Part shown: positions 46,896 to 57,941 of the stretch, piece after piece
How the letters are laid out: each line of letters begins with the position of its first letter
How positions within the stretch are numbered: position 1 is the stretch's first letter
Source: Paraphysoderma sedebokerense
Taxonomy: Eukaryota > Blastocladiomycota > Physodermatomycetes > Physodermatales > Physodermataceae
Length of the DNA: 64,000 nt
Reading direction: 5' to 3'
NCBI GenBank assembly: GCA_025602915.1
Contig: JAHLJZ010000009.1
Span: forward strand, 310,001-374,000
The notes under the pieces: model-generated
What the model saw: only the letters and a program-made list of their open reading frames with translations
Told to the model about the DNA's origin: nothing
Databases searched by the model: none
Position numbers and translations under genes: made by a program

Positions 46896-48810
46896 TTATT
46901 GCACCCGAGGTCGTTTCGCCAATCGATCCTGTTTGAAGGTAATAGAAGGGTAAGTTAATTGTTGTCATGCTGTTGATTCAGATTTCAACTCACCGCTTCG
47001 TTCACGTTCTTCATTGGTGGTTTTTGAATCTGGCTCAACTCGTTCTGATCTATCTCGGTAACTCGCCGTCGGGGATATTCCATTTTGTTATAATCATGGA
47101 TCGAACTAGAAAGGAACGCACTTCAACCGAACGTCAGCACAAACTATAACAACATAACATTACAAAAAAAAGAGCTTACTTGACGCTTGGCCTCGGTTCT
47201 TCCTGAAAGTAAGCATGATTAAGCGCATCCTCGGCTGTCAATCTGTTTACGGGGTCATATTCTAGTAAACCCGACAGCAATAGAAAAGCGGATTCAGATC
47301 TCACTGAACAAGCTTGGAAGTACGATCGAAGGTTATTTGAGTATCTAAGAGATGCGACAGGATTCAGTCAATGGTCTACCTGACCGGTCGTGCTATGATC
47401 TGAAGGCAACGTACTGTCGAAAATCTTTCAAATGATGGTAATCTGGCATTGATTCCAGAGTGGGCCACCGATCTTCTGTTGTGTTCGGAATCAAATAAGT
47501 ATGACTTCAAAAGTCTATAATAAATATAGAACGCTTACTGGTCGGAGTTCCCAAAACCTCGATTATCTTTTGCACTTGATCCTTCTGAAATGGTATTTTC
47601 TTCTTATCAATTATTTTTGCTTCCTCCCCCTTAAAAATTGGTCTCAAATTCATCAATTCAGCAAATATGCAACCCACTGCCCACGTATCTTAATGAGATA
47701 TAAACGGTTGTCAGTTGAATAACGACAGCGGTCCCTGAGGATCGGTAAATGAGGTGTACCGTACCAATAGTTTTGGTATAATGGCGAGAGCCGAACAATA
47801 GTTCAGGAGAACGATACCATATCGTCACAATAACTTTGTCTCCGTTGTATAATGGATGCAGTGGCCTATGATAAAGTCTCGCTAATCCTAAATCGGCTGC
47901 AAGATTTACCAAGTTAGTACCCAATTGCCATTCTTGAAACGTTCGCGGTCAAACATCATATACCTATTTTAACTACACCTTCGGATGTAACAAGTATATT
48001 CGCTGGTTTCAAATCCTATGGTATATGTCAATGAATGGCGGGTAATGGGCACGATTTGGCCCGAATTGAAAGCAAGTATATCAATTCGAACATTACCCTG
48101 TGTAGAACCCAATTCGCATGCAAGTATGCTAGACCTTGGAAGGTCTGCCATAAGACAGATTTAATTAAAGAGTCAGGAAGCGGCCTTCGCTCATGCGTAA
48201 TGTGATACTGTAAAATCGCCTGGAATCAAAATAGTTGTAAGTCGAGCAGCACTGACTTCAGAAGCGAGATAGGAAAGGATTAAACTTGGTACCTGTAAAT
48301 CGTACTCGGCATACTCGAAAACCATACAGATCGACTTATCCAACGGCGATAAGATAATTTCTTTCAGTCGAACAATATTTTCATGGCAGAGTTCCCTACA
48401 AAGCTATTACATCGATTCCGGTCGAGTTGGGCGTTGAATATTCCCTTCATGAAGAGTTATGAACACTAAGCCAGACTTTACTTACATTTATCTCTCTGCA
48501 TGCAGATTGAGATATACCGGATCCACCTTCCTCTGGCTTAAACTTTTTGATCGCATAAATTTTAGAGATTGCGGGAAGCCTAGATAAGTCACAATGTTTA
48601 GACCTAAACCCGGAAACCACCTTTTCACACAACACATGAGCTGATGAGTTATTACCGACTGGTACTTTGGCTCAAATTATTCTGGGTCGACTGCTTGGCC
48701 ACTGCCTTATACACTTTCCCATAAGTTCCTTGGGCGATAAATCCAAGGACTTCGTACTTGTCAAGAAGTTGTGGCCGATTGGCGTTCTTCCGTTGCTTGT
48801 AGACCTCCAT
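46896..48810 (-). CDS. CDK8: Mediator kinase CDK8 (Ssn3)
   Basis: About ten short exons. The protein starts [20 protein letters not shown], then [17 protein letters not shown] (Gly-rich loop). [20 protein letters not shown], then ACREIN, matches the CDK8 cyclin-binding helix (SMSACREI). Next come [40 protein letters not shown], the DLG version of the magnesium motif ([20 protein letters not shown]), [59 protein letters not shown], and [28 protein letters not shown] and the D-x-G (not DFG) distinguish CDK8 from other CDKs. It is the kinase of the Mediator module, paired with cyclin C. The tail ends [10 protein letters not shown]. The start is the second of two close ATGs; the first is out of frame. 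Confidence 0.93.
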
Positions 48811-49010
48811 TTCATGAGCTTAAAGTGTTTTCAAACCCACAACTGAATCTGAAGATAGGCTGAGATTTATGGGCAAGGCAAGTTCTGCAATTTGAGAGAT
48901 GGAATGGCTTCAATCTTTGAATGAACTATGAAGATATCGCGAAACGCCACATTTACATCGCAGAACTCGGGAAAAATGCGCTTTTTTATAATTCACGGAA
49001 TTCCAATATC

Positions 49011-51911
49011 CTACAAATCAGACGACCCAAAATTACTCACACTCTTATTTAGTCTAACATTATCATATCTTCCCGATCGTTCCAAGCCACGCAATGAATT
49101 CAAACTGCTAAAACTCTTTGTCCTAGCGATTAACTCTTGCAATTCAGCTCTTGATTCTAGAGAAGCTAAACTACTCGAACTCTTGCTTCGCTCCAACTTT
49201 AATTCTTGTACAACGGGTCTTAGTTCATTCAGACGGGCCCGTAACTTAGATTCTTCAGCTAATAAATGTTCCAATTTCTGTTTTTCCTCTTGAAGTGCCA
49301 GACGCTTCTGAGGGTCAAGTTCAGTAAATACTGAGGAGTACATTTGGTTAGCATTTTTATGTTGACAAGAGTCTGAAGGCATTCGAAGGAACTTACCATA
49401 ACCGCCCATACCATCATATTGCAAAATGTAATTATGATATTGCCATAAACTAGGTCGATGGGACACTGTAAGGAGACTAATACCGAGGTGTGTGGCATGG
49501 GTATACATAATGCGTTCAATATCCATAGAAACGGCACTGGTACATTCATCTAAAATAGCATATTTCGGTCGATGGTAAAATAAGCGGGCCATAGCAATCT
49601 AGAATAAAGGTAAGTTTCAAGGAAAAATGGATTTCATCGGAGAAACCAAGTGACTTACTCGTTGCTAATAAACAGTGAGGTAAATTCACAAAAAAGAAGA
49701 CGAATTAATGGATGCCAACCGTAAAAGGGAAGAATTATGAAATTATTCTCACCAACCTTATCACCACCGGATAAAACATCTCTCCATTCTTTCTCGACGT
49801 CCCAACCGCCTTCTCGCTCAACCAAACTCTTCAACTCTACGATTTCCAATAATTGTTGTAATTCTGCGTCCGTAACATTCTTTGCCTTCATGTCAGCAAG
49901 TGTATGCGGATAGATTATTCTGATAGCAAATTACTTAGTTCCTGATAATTACATAATAACCAACATGAAGAATACACACTGATCTCTAAGAGTGCCAGTG
50001 CAAAGGTAAGGCCGTTGAGGAATGTAGAAAATCTCTTTGGGATTAGGTTTATGTACCACACCACCATAGACTGGCCACAGACCCCCAAGGATTCGGAACA
50101 ATGAACTTTTGCCGCATCCATTTGGACCAACTGATTCAAAATGTGAGCTGTAAATCAGAACCATAAGCACAACGAATTTTACAAACCAATCAATAAATGC
50201 ATTCCCGGTTTCACGTAGAAACTTAAACTTTTCAAAAGGACGTCGCCATTTGGGGATATAATTGGCACATTATCAAACTTGATATAGGGAGCTTCGATTA
50301 TTTGGCCACGCGATGATAGAAGACTGGATTTGGATGGCGATGAGGCGGTCTGTTCCAGAGCGGAACCAGGCATTAGGCCACGTTTGGCAACTGATGCGGT
50401 ACTTGATCCCACCAGTGTCTTTTCGTATTTACCAGATTTGATATCATCGAAGACTGTGAGCAATTCGGCCACCTAATATGAGCGGTTAGAAATTTGTGAC
50501 GAAACTGAAATTAGGAAGAGGCAAAAGGTACTCGTGAAGTGTAACCCGCCAACTCTGTTATTTCCTTATAACTATACATAATCCTGCCAAACGCATCTGA
50601 AGATGATAACAAAAGGCGTCTATTTGTGATGAACCCTTCTGTTCGGCTTCCGACTCCAGTTCCACCTGTCGGGATGAGCCCAGCTGAAATCTTACCAGCC
50701 TGTGCGGCTTTATCTCCTAGGAACACGGGATATGCACATATGATGAGTCCACATGCACCCCAGAAATACTAACGAACACGTCAGAAAATCATGAATCAAT
50801 ATAGGGTATATCACAAGCGTAACTTTCACTCACCTTGATTACCCAGTCCTCGGTCATATTGTACCAAACACGAGTCTTAAAAATGGAATTAACATGTTTG
50901 ATTAAAGAGAAGTAACGTTTATCAAGAATTGATTTTTCCACATCATGTCCGTTATAAAATGCGATTTCCTCGCTATTTTCCAATAATCTGGAGTGAGTGA
51001 ATCTGAAGTCTCCTTCCAACTTCTGCTCTTCGGCAACCATTTTACCAAAGGGGGGAGTCGCAAAACGCAAAATCTGAGCAGACATATGCACAACAAAGGA
51101 GCCAAGTAACAGAACATTCCCACCGACGGAATGTGCCAGCTGATAATTATACAATGCGACGTCAAGTATTGGCTTCGCCAAGTTCGAGTACAACTCTGCT
51201 AAACTATAGCAGAACTTGGAAACGTCTTGGGTAATCAGCTGATCCGGATTCTTAATGCGGTCATCAAGGGTTAGAATGCGATAGAAAGTTGAGTCCGTGA
51301 GGTACTTCGTGTGTATGTAAGAGGTGAGGCGACTTCGGAATGCTATGGAGAGCTTCGACTGAAGATAGGCAATCTAATACGGAATAAACAGCTAAATATT
51401 AGCGATTCATAATATTTTCTTGTGAATTTATAATAAATACCATTGAATTAGTGAAGCATGCCGGAATTGAAATTAACATCCAATACATAATATTCTTGAC
51501 GAAGTCGGTCCCTCGACCTTGGACCAATGAGGATACTATCCTTCCGTCCAAAGCGGCCACATAAACCGAAACTATGGTTCGGAATATCAGAAACCCTGAA
51601 TGTAGCATCAACATTCCGAATTCCTTGCTCCGTATTCCGGGTATGCAAATTTTAAGTAGTTTGTTTAAACTGTGAAAGAACTCTGCGTTGACCTCGACTT
51701 TGTTATTTTTCTTCTTTGTTTTCGAAGATCCTGAAGGGGAAGTTTTTGTGAATGATTGATACGATTTCCTGACTCTATTCCCTAGGGACAACAAGACAAG
51801 GACAGTGATGATCCTTCGAACAGGGTATTTCTTCATGAATGCCATAACGGTGGGAATGAGGGAGGGCGGAAGATGAAAGCGGGGCGGAGACTGGGTTGCA
51901 GGCATCGACAT
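49011..51911 (-). CDS. Peroxisomal ABC half-transporter, ABCD/Pxa type
   Basis: A multi-exon gene. The start is set at 51911 ([20 protein letters not shown]); the frame is open to 52010. The membrane half has [60 protein letters not shown], then EIAFYNG (EAA-like loop), and [30 protein letters not shown], all ABCD signatures. The ATPase half has [20 protein letters not shown] (Walker A), [18 protein letters not shown] (Q-loop), [20 protein letters not shown] (signature), [12 protein letters not shown] (Walker B) and [11 protein letters not shown] (H-loop). Relatives import very-long-chain acyl-CoA into peroxisomes as dimers. A Ser-rich coiled C-terminal tail follows. Confidence 0.93.
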
Positions 51912-52269
51912 GATAGACTGTGAGTTGAATATTGCACGATAAGATATAAAAAATGAAAATGCTCGCTCTTTTACTGCGAGATGTAATTTCACGAGGGAAC
52001 GATATCCCAATTCAGCCTCTGAAAAGAATCACGGGACAGAACGCACTTCTGGCGTAATCAATTTCCGAGATCAAAATGGACAGCATATTATCATTTGAAT
52101 GTGTAATTCTTTATAGGTTTTCTATTTATTTAAGTCAAATCTCCAATTAACATAAGGCACTGACTTGTGTCACGTATTACAAGTCTCGGGATCATTCATT
52201 AAAGGGTATATAAAGCAAGAATCTTTATGGATTATACTGATAAAATAAGCATTGAAATGAACGAATATT
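51912..52269. other. Intergenic region
   Basis: Promoter of the ABCD gene and 3' flank of the first seven-helix gene. The ABCD frame runs on to an upstream ATG at 52010, which remains a possible start. Confidence 0.45.
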
Positions 52270-53248
52270 TTAAGCAACGGTGGGCCCAATTTCGCTCTCT
52301 CCCTTTGATTTGCCGAGATTAACTGTTTGAGGAATCGTAGCGCTCTGAGCGATCGTTGCGGATCCACCTTTGAGGTTGCTGAATCTTTTCAATTGTTGGA
52401 AGCAAAAGATATTTCCAGCAATGTAAACTCGATACACGAATTCACCAATGCCACGAAATAAGCCTCCATTAAAGCTTGCGCTGTTGAGAGCTGCCAAAGC
52501 TGGCCCCAACAAAAGAATGACGACGTTGCAACATAAGAGAGTTATGATAACCCTCATATCGTGTAACATGCGTTTATCACTCTGTACTACACTTGTTTTA
52601 ACTTTGAGAACGAAATAAATAATAGTCGCATCCACGAATACGTGCATAGCACCAACCCACATAAAATTGAACCAACTCGTCGGGACAGAAATGTTATCGG
52701 CGGCATTTCCAGGGTCTGGATAGTTCGCAAGTCTCGAAGTCTTTCCGGCCAGAGACACACTTATGTGAAAGCACATCAACACACATGATGCGTAAATTAA
52801 TATTTTTGGTACTCTTCTCATCCAGAGTTGAGTGAAGAGGTGGTCTGCAAACGCAGAATGGTTAATGATGCATCCAAAGCGAGCAAAGATTTTGTGAGCA
52901 CTCACCAAATAGAGATAATCGTTCTAATCCTACCGTGGTATGTAGAAAACTGCCAATGGCGAGGAAAATTGTCTTGAGTAGACCAAATAGGATATTCTGT
53001 TTCGAATTTTCTACGGTTGGATTCTCAATGCGAGCGAAGAAAAAGTAATTTTCGCATAGGTTAAAAACGTCTGCAAAAATCAGGATGAAAGCCACTGCCA
53101 CCAGCTGATATAAAAATCTCATGTGCTGATGCGAAGAACCAGCTTTAATACTCTGCCACGTTTGCTGGGAATATCCAGCAAGCATCCCGAGAGTGATGGC
53201 GACCGTGCTGGCCATACAAAACCAGGAAACTGCACTTTGAGAAGACAT
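52270..53248 (-). CDS. Orphan seven-helix membrane protein, copy A
   Basis: Two exons (53248..52906 and 52844..52270) join in phase 1, giving about 305 aa. Seven hydrophobic helices can be placed, for example AVSWFCMASTVAITLGMLAG, FLYQLVAVAFILIFADVFNL, VIITLLCCNVVILLLGPALA and YRVYIAGNIFCFQQLKRFS. Marked motifs are ADVFNLCENYFFF after helix 2, LHTTVGLERLSLFG after helix 3, DATIIYFVLKVKTSVVQSDK after helix 5, and the Arg/Tyr-rich final helix. The topology is GPCR-like, but I recognise no known receptor family and no retinal lysine. The downstream tail is Ser/Thr-rich. It is a paralogue of copy B, which lies directly upstream on the same strand. Confidence 0.8.
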
Positions 53249-53885
53249 TCTAAAGTGGTAAACGCAAAGCAAGAATTTCTGAAAGGGGAACACAGATGAC
53301 TGCAGCTTCAGGGACTTAACTATATATGTTCCGATTCTTTGCGGAGGGCCATTCCTTTGAGCAGAGAACTTTCTCAAATACGTCGCGACAGAAGTTTCGG
53401 TAGTCGCCTCACCGTTCTGTTGGGCCAGCCACTTCGTTCTTCTGCGATCAACGGAAAGGTATGACGCATTATATAGAAATAACGTTACTGTAACCAGGTG
53501 AATGCTACCAGTAATAGATTTTCTAACAGTAGAATTACATAATTAATAGTTCCTTGCCCCCTGCCAAGCGATTAAGAATATTTAATTTGCTTTTTTGAAA
53601 ATAGTATTTTATTGCATTCAAAATTAGTGTAATAGGAAATTGAATGTCTGAAATATAATTGAGTTTTGGTTTCTGATCACTGTTCAGTTATTTTGGATCG
53701 CCTGGTTCTCCGTGCTACTTCAGTTTTCTGTCGTTGAATATGGCCAAAAAGCAGTAAATTAATACTGAAGGCTCAAGTACAAAGAGACATTAAAATTCTT
53801 TAAAAGAAATTTTATCCGATCACAACATTATATTGCAACAAAAATTGACATCTTGCAGAGTAATATATCAGATAGCGGAAATAAT
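53249..53885. other. Intergenic spacer between the paired seven-helix genes
   Basis: About 640 bases: promoter of copy A and 3' end of copy B. AT-rich; no gene. Confidence 0.5.
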
Positions 53886-54909
53886 CTACGCTTTAGTACC
53901 ACCGCTTGAGCTACCTAATGCCCGGGAAGCAATAACGCTAGGAGACGCAGCAGTGCTATTAACTTTAACAGTACTAAACTTTTTCAATTGTTGGTAGCAG
54001 TAAAAGTTGCCGGCAATATAAATTCGATACACCATTTCACCGGAACCTCGTAAGAATGCACTACCAAATTTGCTGCTGTTTAGGGCAGCCAAGACTGGAC
54101 CACAGAGTAAAATGCAGAAGTTAATGCACAAAATAGTCAAAATAAATTTAATCTCTTTAACCAGAGCTTTGTCGCCCTGCATGACTGTTGTTTTTGTCTT
54201 GAAGACCAAGTAGATGATTGTGGAGTCAAGAATAATGTGGGAAATCAAAATCCACTATAGAAAGCCATGGTATGTGAGCCTCAATGTCAGTGAGGAGTAA
54301 TTGAGAAGCAAAACTGACCATAAAGTAAACCCAACTCATTGGAGTAGTAATTGACTTTTCCGATTGGTTACCAGTCAAACTGTCAATTCGGCCATAAATT
54401 GCAATCACGATGTTCGCTGTTATTAAAACCCAAGTCGTGTACTTCAATGCAGCGGGCAGGTATTTCATCCATTTATAAGGGAATAAATGACCTGAAATAA
54501 CAAATATTCAAATTTGAATCAGAAAAAATTTTTGTTTGTAACCAAATGCGTAATAGTTACCAAATAAGGCCAATCTTTGAACACCAACAATTGTATGTAG
54601 CAAAGAGCCGATGGCCAGAGGGACGGTTTTCAATAGACTGAAAACTGTGTTCATTCTGTCGTCTTCTCTGCTTCCAGTTTCCAGGCGACGATAGAAATAA
54701 TAATTTTCGCATAAGTTCATTATGTCAGCTATTAGGAGAATCACGGCAACACAGATAAGTTGTTTGACGAAGCTTAAATGCTGTTCGGAACGGCCTTCGC
54801 GAACACCAATAATGTACTTTCGTACATAGCCTACCAGCATGGAACTGGTTATTACAGCGGTTAAGCTCATGAAGGTCCATGCTACAGCAGAACTTGAATT
54901 TGTAGACAT
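53886..54909 (-). CDS. Orphan seven-helix membrane protein, copy B
   Basis: Three exons (first 54909 to about 54560; second about 54492-54325; third about 54262..53886). It aligns with copy A along its whole length: MSTNSSSAVAWTFMSLTAVI, LICVAVILLIADIMNLCENY, LLKTVPLAIGSLLHTIVGVQ, PMSWVYFM|WILISHIILDSTIIYL, GPVLAALNSSKFGSAFLRGS and YRIYIAGNFYCYQQLKKFS. The first intron position is the same as in A (after L-F-G), while the second intron is extra. An origin by tandem duplication is clear, and the proteins have diverged considerably. The tail is short and Ser-rich, and the function is unknown. Confidence 0.8.
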
Positions 54910-55764
54910 TCTATCTTAGGGTATAAACTGTAACGTTAGTGGAGTGTAAAGTAGAAGTCGAAATTGCACGGAAGCTGCTAAAAGTATTAAGCTGTTATTC
55001 GAGATATAACTATTACTACGTTCTATTTAGCGAGAGGATGTAGTTATCTCTGGAATGCGTACGTAGACGGGTTAATATCACTTTGCGGAGAAAATATATA
55101 AATAGTAAGTAGAACATCGGGACTGGAACATCCTGACACGTTCCAACTTCGTTGTTGGGTATTGCCACCGTCTGGACGCGAAAAACGTTGACGCCACTCT
55201 AGCGAATTCTGGAACTCAAGTGTCAATAATGCGGAACATAATTTAGTAAACTCAATACTACGTATCGACTATTTCGTTTAATTGCTCGATATTTTTAATC
55301 CCCCTTTCTTTGTATCTGCGGAGGATTCATATATGTGATGTCTCAGGCGATGAGGCTCGTCCCCATAGCAAATAACAGAAAAATGATTTTGAAGATTTTA
55401 GCTCGTCACTCATATTCAGTCATTTAAATTCTTATATATTCCGTTTGACCTGGTTGTAAGAACTTACTTTCCCTTTCTGCATTGGCTCAAAAGGCAGGTC
55501 TGCACAATGCCACTCGGCTAGGTAATTTTACCAAAAAATTGTTTGGGGCCAACATAACCTTGCAGGCACTTATTTCAATATAAACACAGGGAATTCTACT
55601 GAGTGAATGAAAGAGGGGATTCAAGGAATGGAATGGGAGTACGGTAAACATAGCTGTTATCGGTTCATGGATATGTTCGAATTCCCTAGCGCTGTAGAAG
55701 CAGTAACCCATCTAGAAGAAGTTCTAGCGCCATCAAATGATAAATCTGCAGGCAGTGCTGATTA
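54910..55764. other. Intergenic region upstream of copy B
   Basis: About 850 bases with no supported gene; holds the promoter of copy B. A minus-strand frame at 55487-55711 has no resemblance to the seven-helix proteins. Confidence 0.4.
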
Positions 55765-56075
55765 CTGAACTTCTCAGCTGCATGTAGGTAGCAGTAGACA
55801 ATTCCGGCAACATGAATTCGATCAACGATTTCTCAGAATCCGGACAGCAGAGTAAAATGCAGAAAGTAGAATGCATAAAATACTTAAAGGACTAGTTGGA
55901 CCTCCTCGAACAGAGATTTGTCGGTCTCAGTTAAACATTCTTTCGTCTACAAGTAGGAAAATGATTGCATATTATGGTGTGGAGAGTGAAGTTCTACTGT
56001 AAATTGGAATTCTGTACATATGCGTTGTAACTCTGATCACCGTTAGGGAGTACTGATCGACAACCCATAAAATAA
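55765..56075 (-). pseudogene. Decayed third copy of the seven-helix gene family
   Basis: Nucleotide blocks match the last exon of copy B (about 53975-54230) in the same order and orientation: GTAGGTAGCAGTA, CCGGCAACATGAATTCGAT, CAGAGTAAAATGCAGAA and AATGCATAAAATA, then CAAGTAGGAAAATGATTG. About 60 bases present in copy B are missing between the second and third blocks, and no open frame runs through. A possible trace of the preceding exon (CCCATAAAATAAGTT) lies near 56065. It appears to be a relic of a former third tandem copy. Confidence 0.7.
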
Positions 56076-56356
56076 GTTAATTTATGTTTGACGTGACATT
56101 TATTCCCGCTATGTGATTAAATAAATGTTGAATGAACTGCACGAGAACTCAAATTAATCATGTTGAGATAACCTCCTTGTCGAAACAGATGCTTATCGAA
56201 ATCTCATTCTTCACTGGGTGAGAATCGTAGAATTTTCGTGGAAGCTCTATCATAAAAAGTTCAATGATTGTTCTTGATTGTTGGAAGGATCTAGCACCAG
56301 CCGCTCTACTTCTATCTACCGGAACCCCCATAATAACCTCGAAAAACATCCCACGT

Positions 56357-57567
56357 ATGACTTCCCACCTTAGCTTTACGCAGATAGCGGTTGTACAGAT
56401 GTGCTCCACATCTGACACCGAGAAAAATATAGGTACAGTCATTGACTTGATGAGGAGGGCGGCTGAAGCCGGCTGTAAAGTTCAGTACCCCTTATTAGTG
56501 CGCCTGCTGATTTCGAAAAGTACACTTACTTCATAAAGCGAACACACGTAGACTATATTTTTTCCTGAATCCACAGATTTTATAGCTGGCGATGCGGATG
56601 AAACCTTACGATTGTCACAAACTTTGAACGGAAATTTTTTGAACACAATTCGTGAAGAGGCAAGGAGAAGTAAAATATGGGTCACAATAGGACTACATGA
56701 ACTAGTTGAAGAAGAAGACAAAATTTACAACACATGTGTTGTTGTGAACGATGAAGGTCTTATAGAAGCAACATACAGGAAAATCCATCTGTTTGATGTG
56801 GTTGGTTAAACGAATATCGTTGCTGCTGTACACAATAGTCTTAGATCTCATTAATTCCTTTGGTTGCAGGATATTCCTCAGGGTCCTGTGTTATTGGAAT
56901 CAAAGACAGTGAAGGCGGGGACAAAGATTGTCCCTCCTGTACAACTGCCTTGCGGAAAAACTGGCCTTGCCATTTGCTACGATTTGCGATTTGCTGAGAT
57001 GGCGCTCGCTTTGAGAAAGTTGGGTTCAAGTAGGTGATTAAATTTCGGAAGCTTAAATAGTTTTCTATAGGAATTTACCTTTCGCTCATTGTCGTTCCCA
57101 GAAATTATAATCTACCCTTCAGCCTTCACTGTCCATACTGGAAGTGCACATTGGGAGGTCTTGCTTCGATCTCGTGCAATTGAAACACAGTGTTATGTAA
57201 TAGCCCCTGCTCAATGCGGAAGGCATAATGAAAAGCGAGAAAGTTGGGGACATGCGATGGCAAGAAGAATTTATTTTTGTAAATTAGTATTCCGAAGCAA
57301 ATTCTAATACGCTATCAACAGATTGTAGATCCTTGGGGCACAGTTATTTCCCAGGTTTAAATATTTCCTTCAATGCAGTTACCCGTATGATTTCATACCC
57401 AATCTAACCATGCATGTTTTGATTTGTTAATTGTATAGTGTTCGGAAACCAGAGGCGGGGACGGATCGATATGTGTTGCGCGGGTCGATACAGCATTCAT
57501 CAAAAGAGTACGAGATAGTATGCCTGTCATGAAGCATCGACGACAAGATGTCTATGAGGACGTTTGA
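56357..57567 (+). CDS. NIT1: Nitrilase-family amidase, Nit1-like
   Basis: A multi-exon gene; exon 1 is 56357..56479 and exon 2 starts at 56552. The product begins [20 protein letters not shown]. The catalytic triad is visible: E in [15 protein letters not shown] in [12 protein letters not shown] and C in [20 protein letters not shown]. The following [61 protein letters not shown] are classic for the branch that includes Nit1 (deaminated glutathione amidase) and fungal Nit2/Nit3. The C-terminal exon ends RRQDVYEDV. It acts in metabolite repair in the cytosol or mitochondria. The exact orthology within the branch is inferred. Confidence 0.92.
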
Positions 57568-57941
57568 TTTTTCAGTAGTCGGTGGAACATTGAAAGTGGG
57601 CGCGTTGCTTGAATAGATACATGGGGATGTATTTCTCCGCACATTACTCGCTCGGAGGAATATTGATTGACTGCAATTATTGAACGGAACATAATTCGGC
57701 GCTGCTGTAATTAATAGAGTGTGTGCTTTTCATGTGTTGAAGTCTGTTGAGAAAAACCAAAAAAGTGGCTTTTGGTTCAACCGAGCCCAGCCAGGAGAAT
57801 TGAGCGGAGTTTTCACCTTGGCTGAAAGTTTACAAGCACAGCATCCAAGTTTCAATCTATTTTTAATCCGTATCGTTCGCTCTTTGCATTCTATATTTAT
57901 ATAGATAAAGAGAAACATCGTTTCAATCGCATATAAAGATA
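57568..57941. other. Intergenic region, promoter of the P450 reductase
   Basis: About 370 bases between two plus-strand genes. No coding feature and no distinct motif. Confidence 0.5.
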
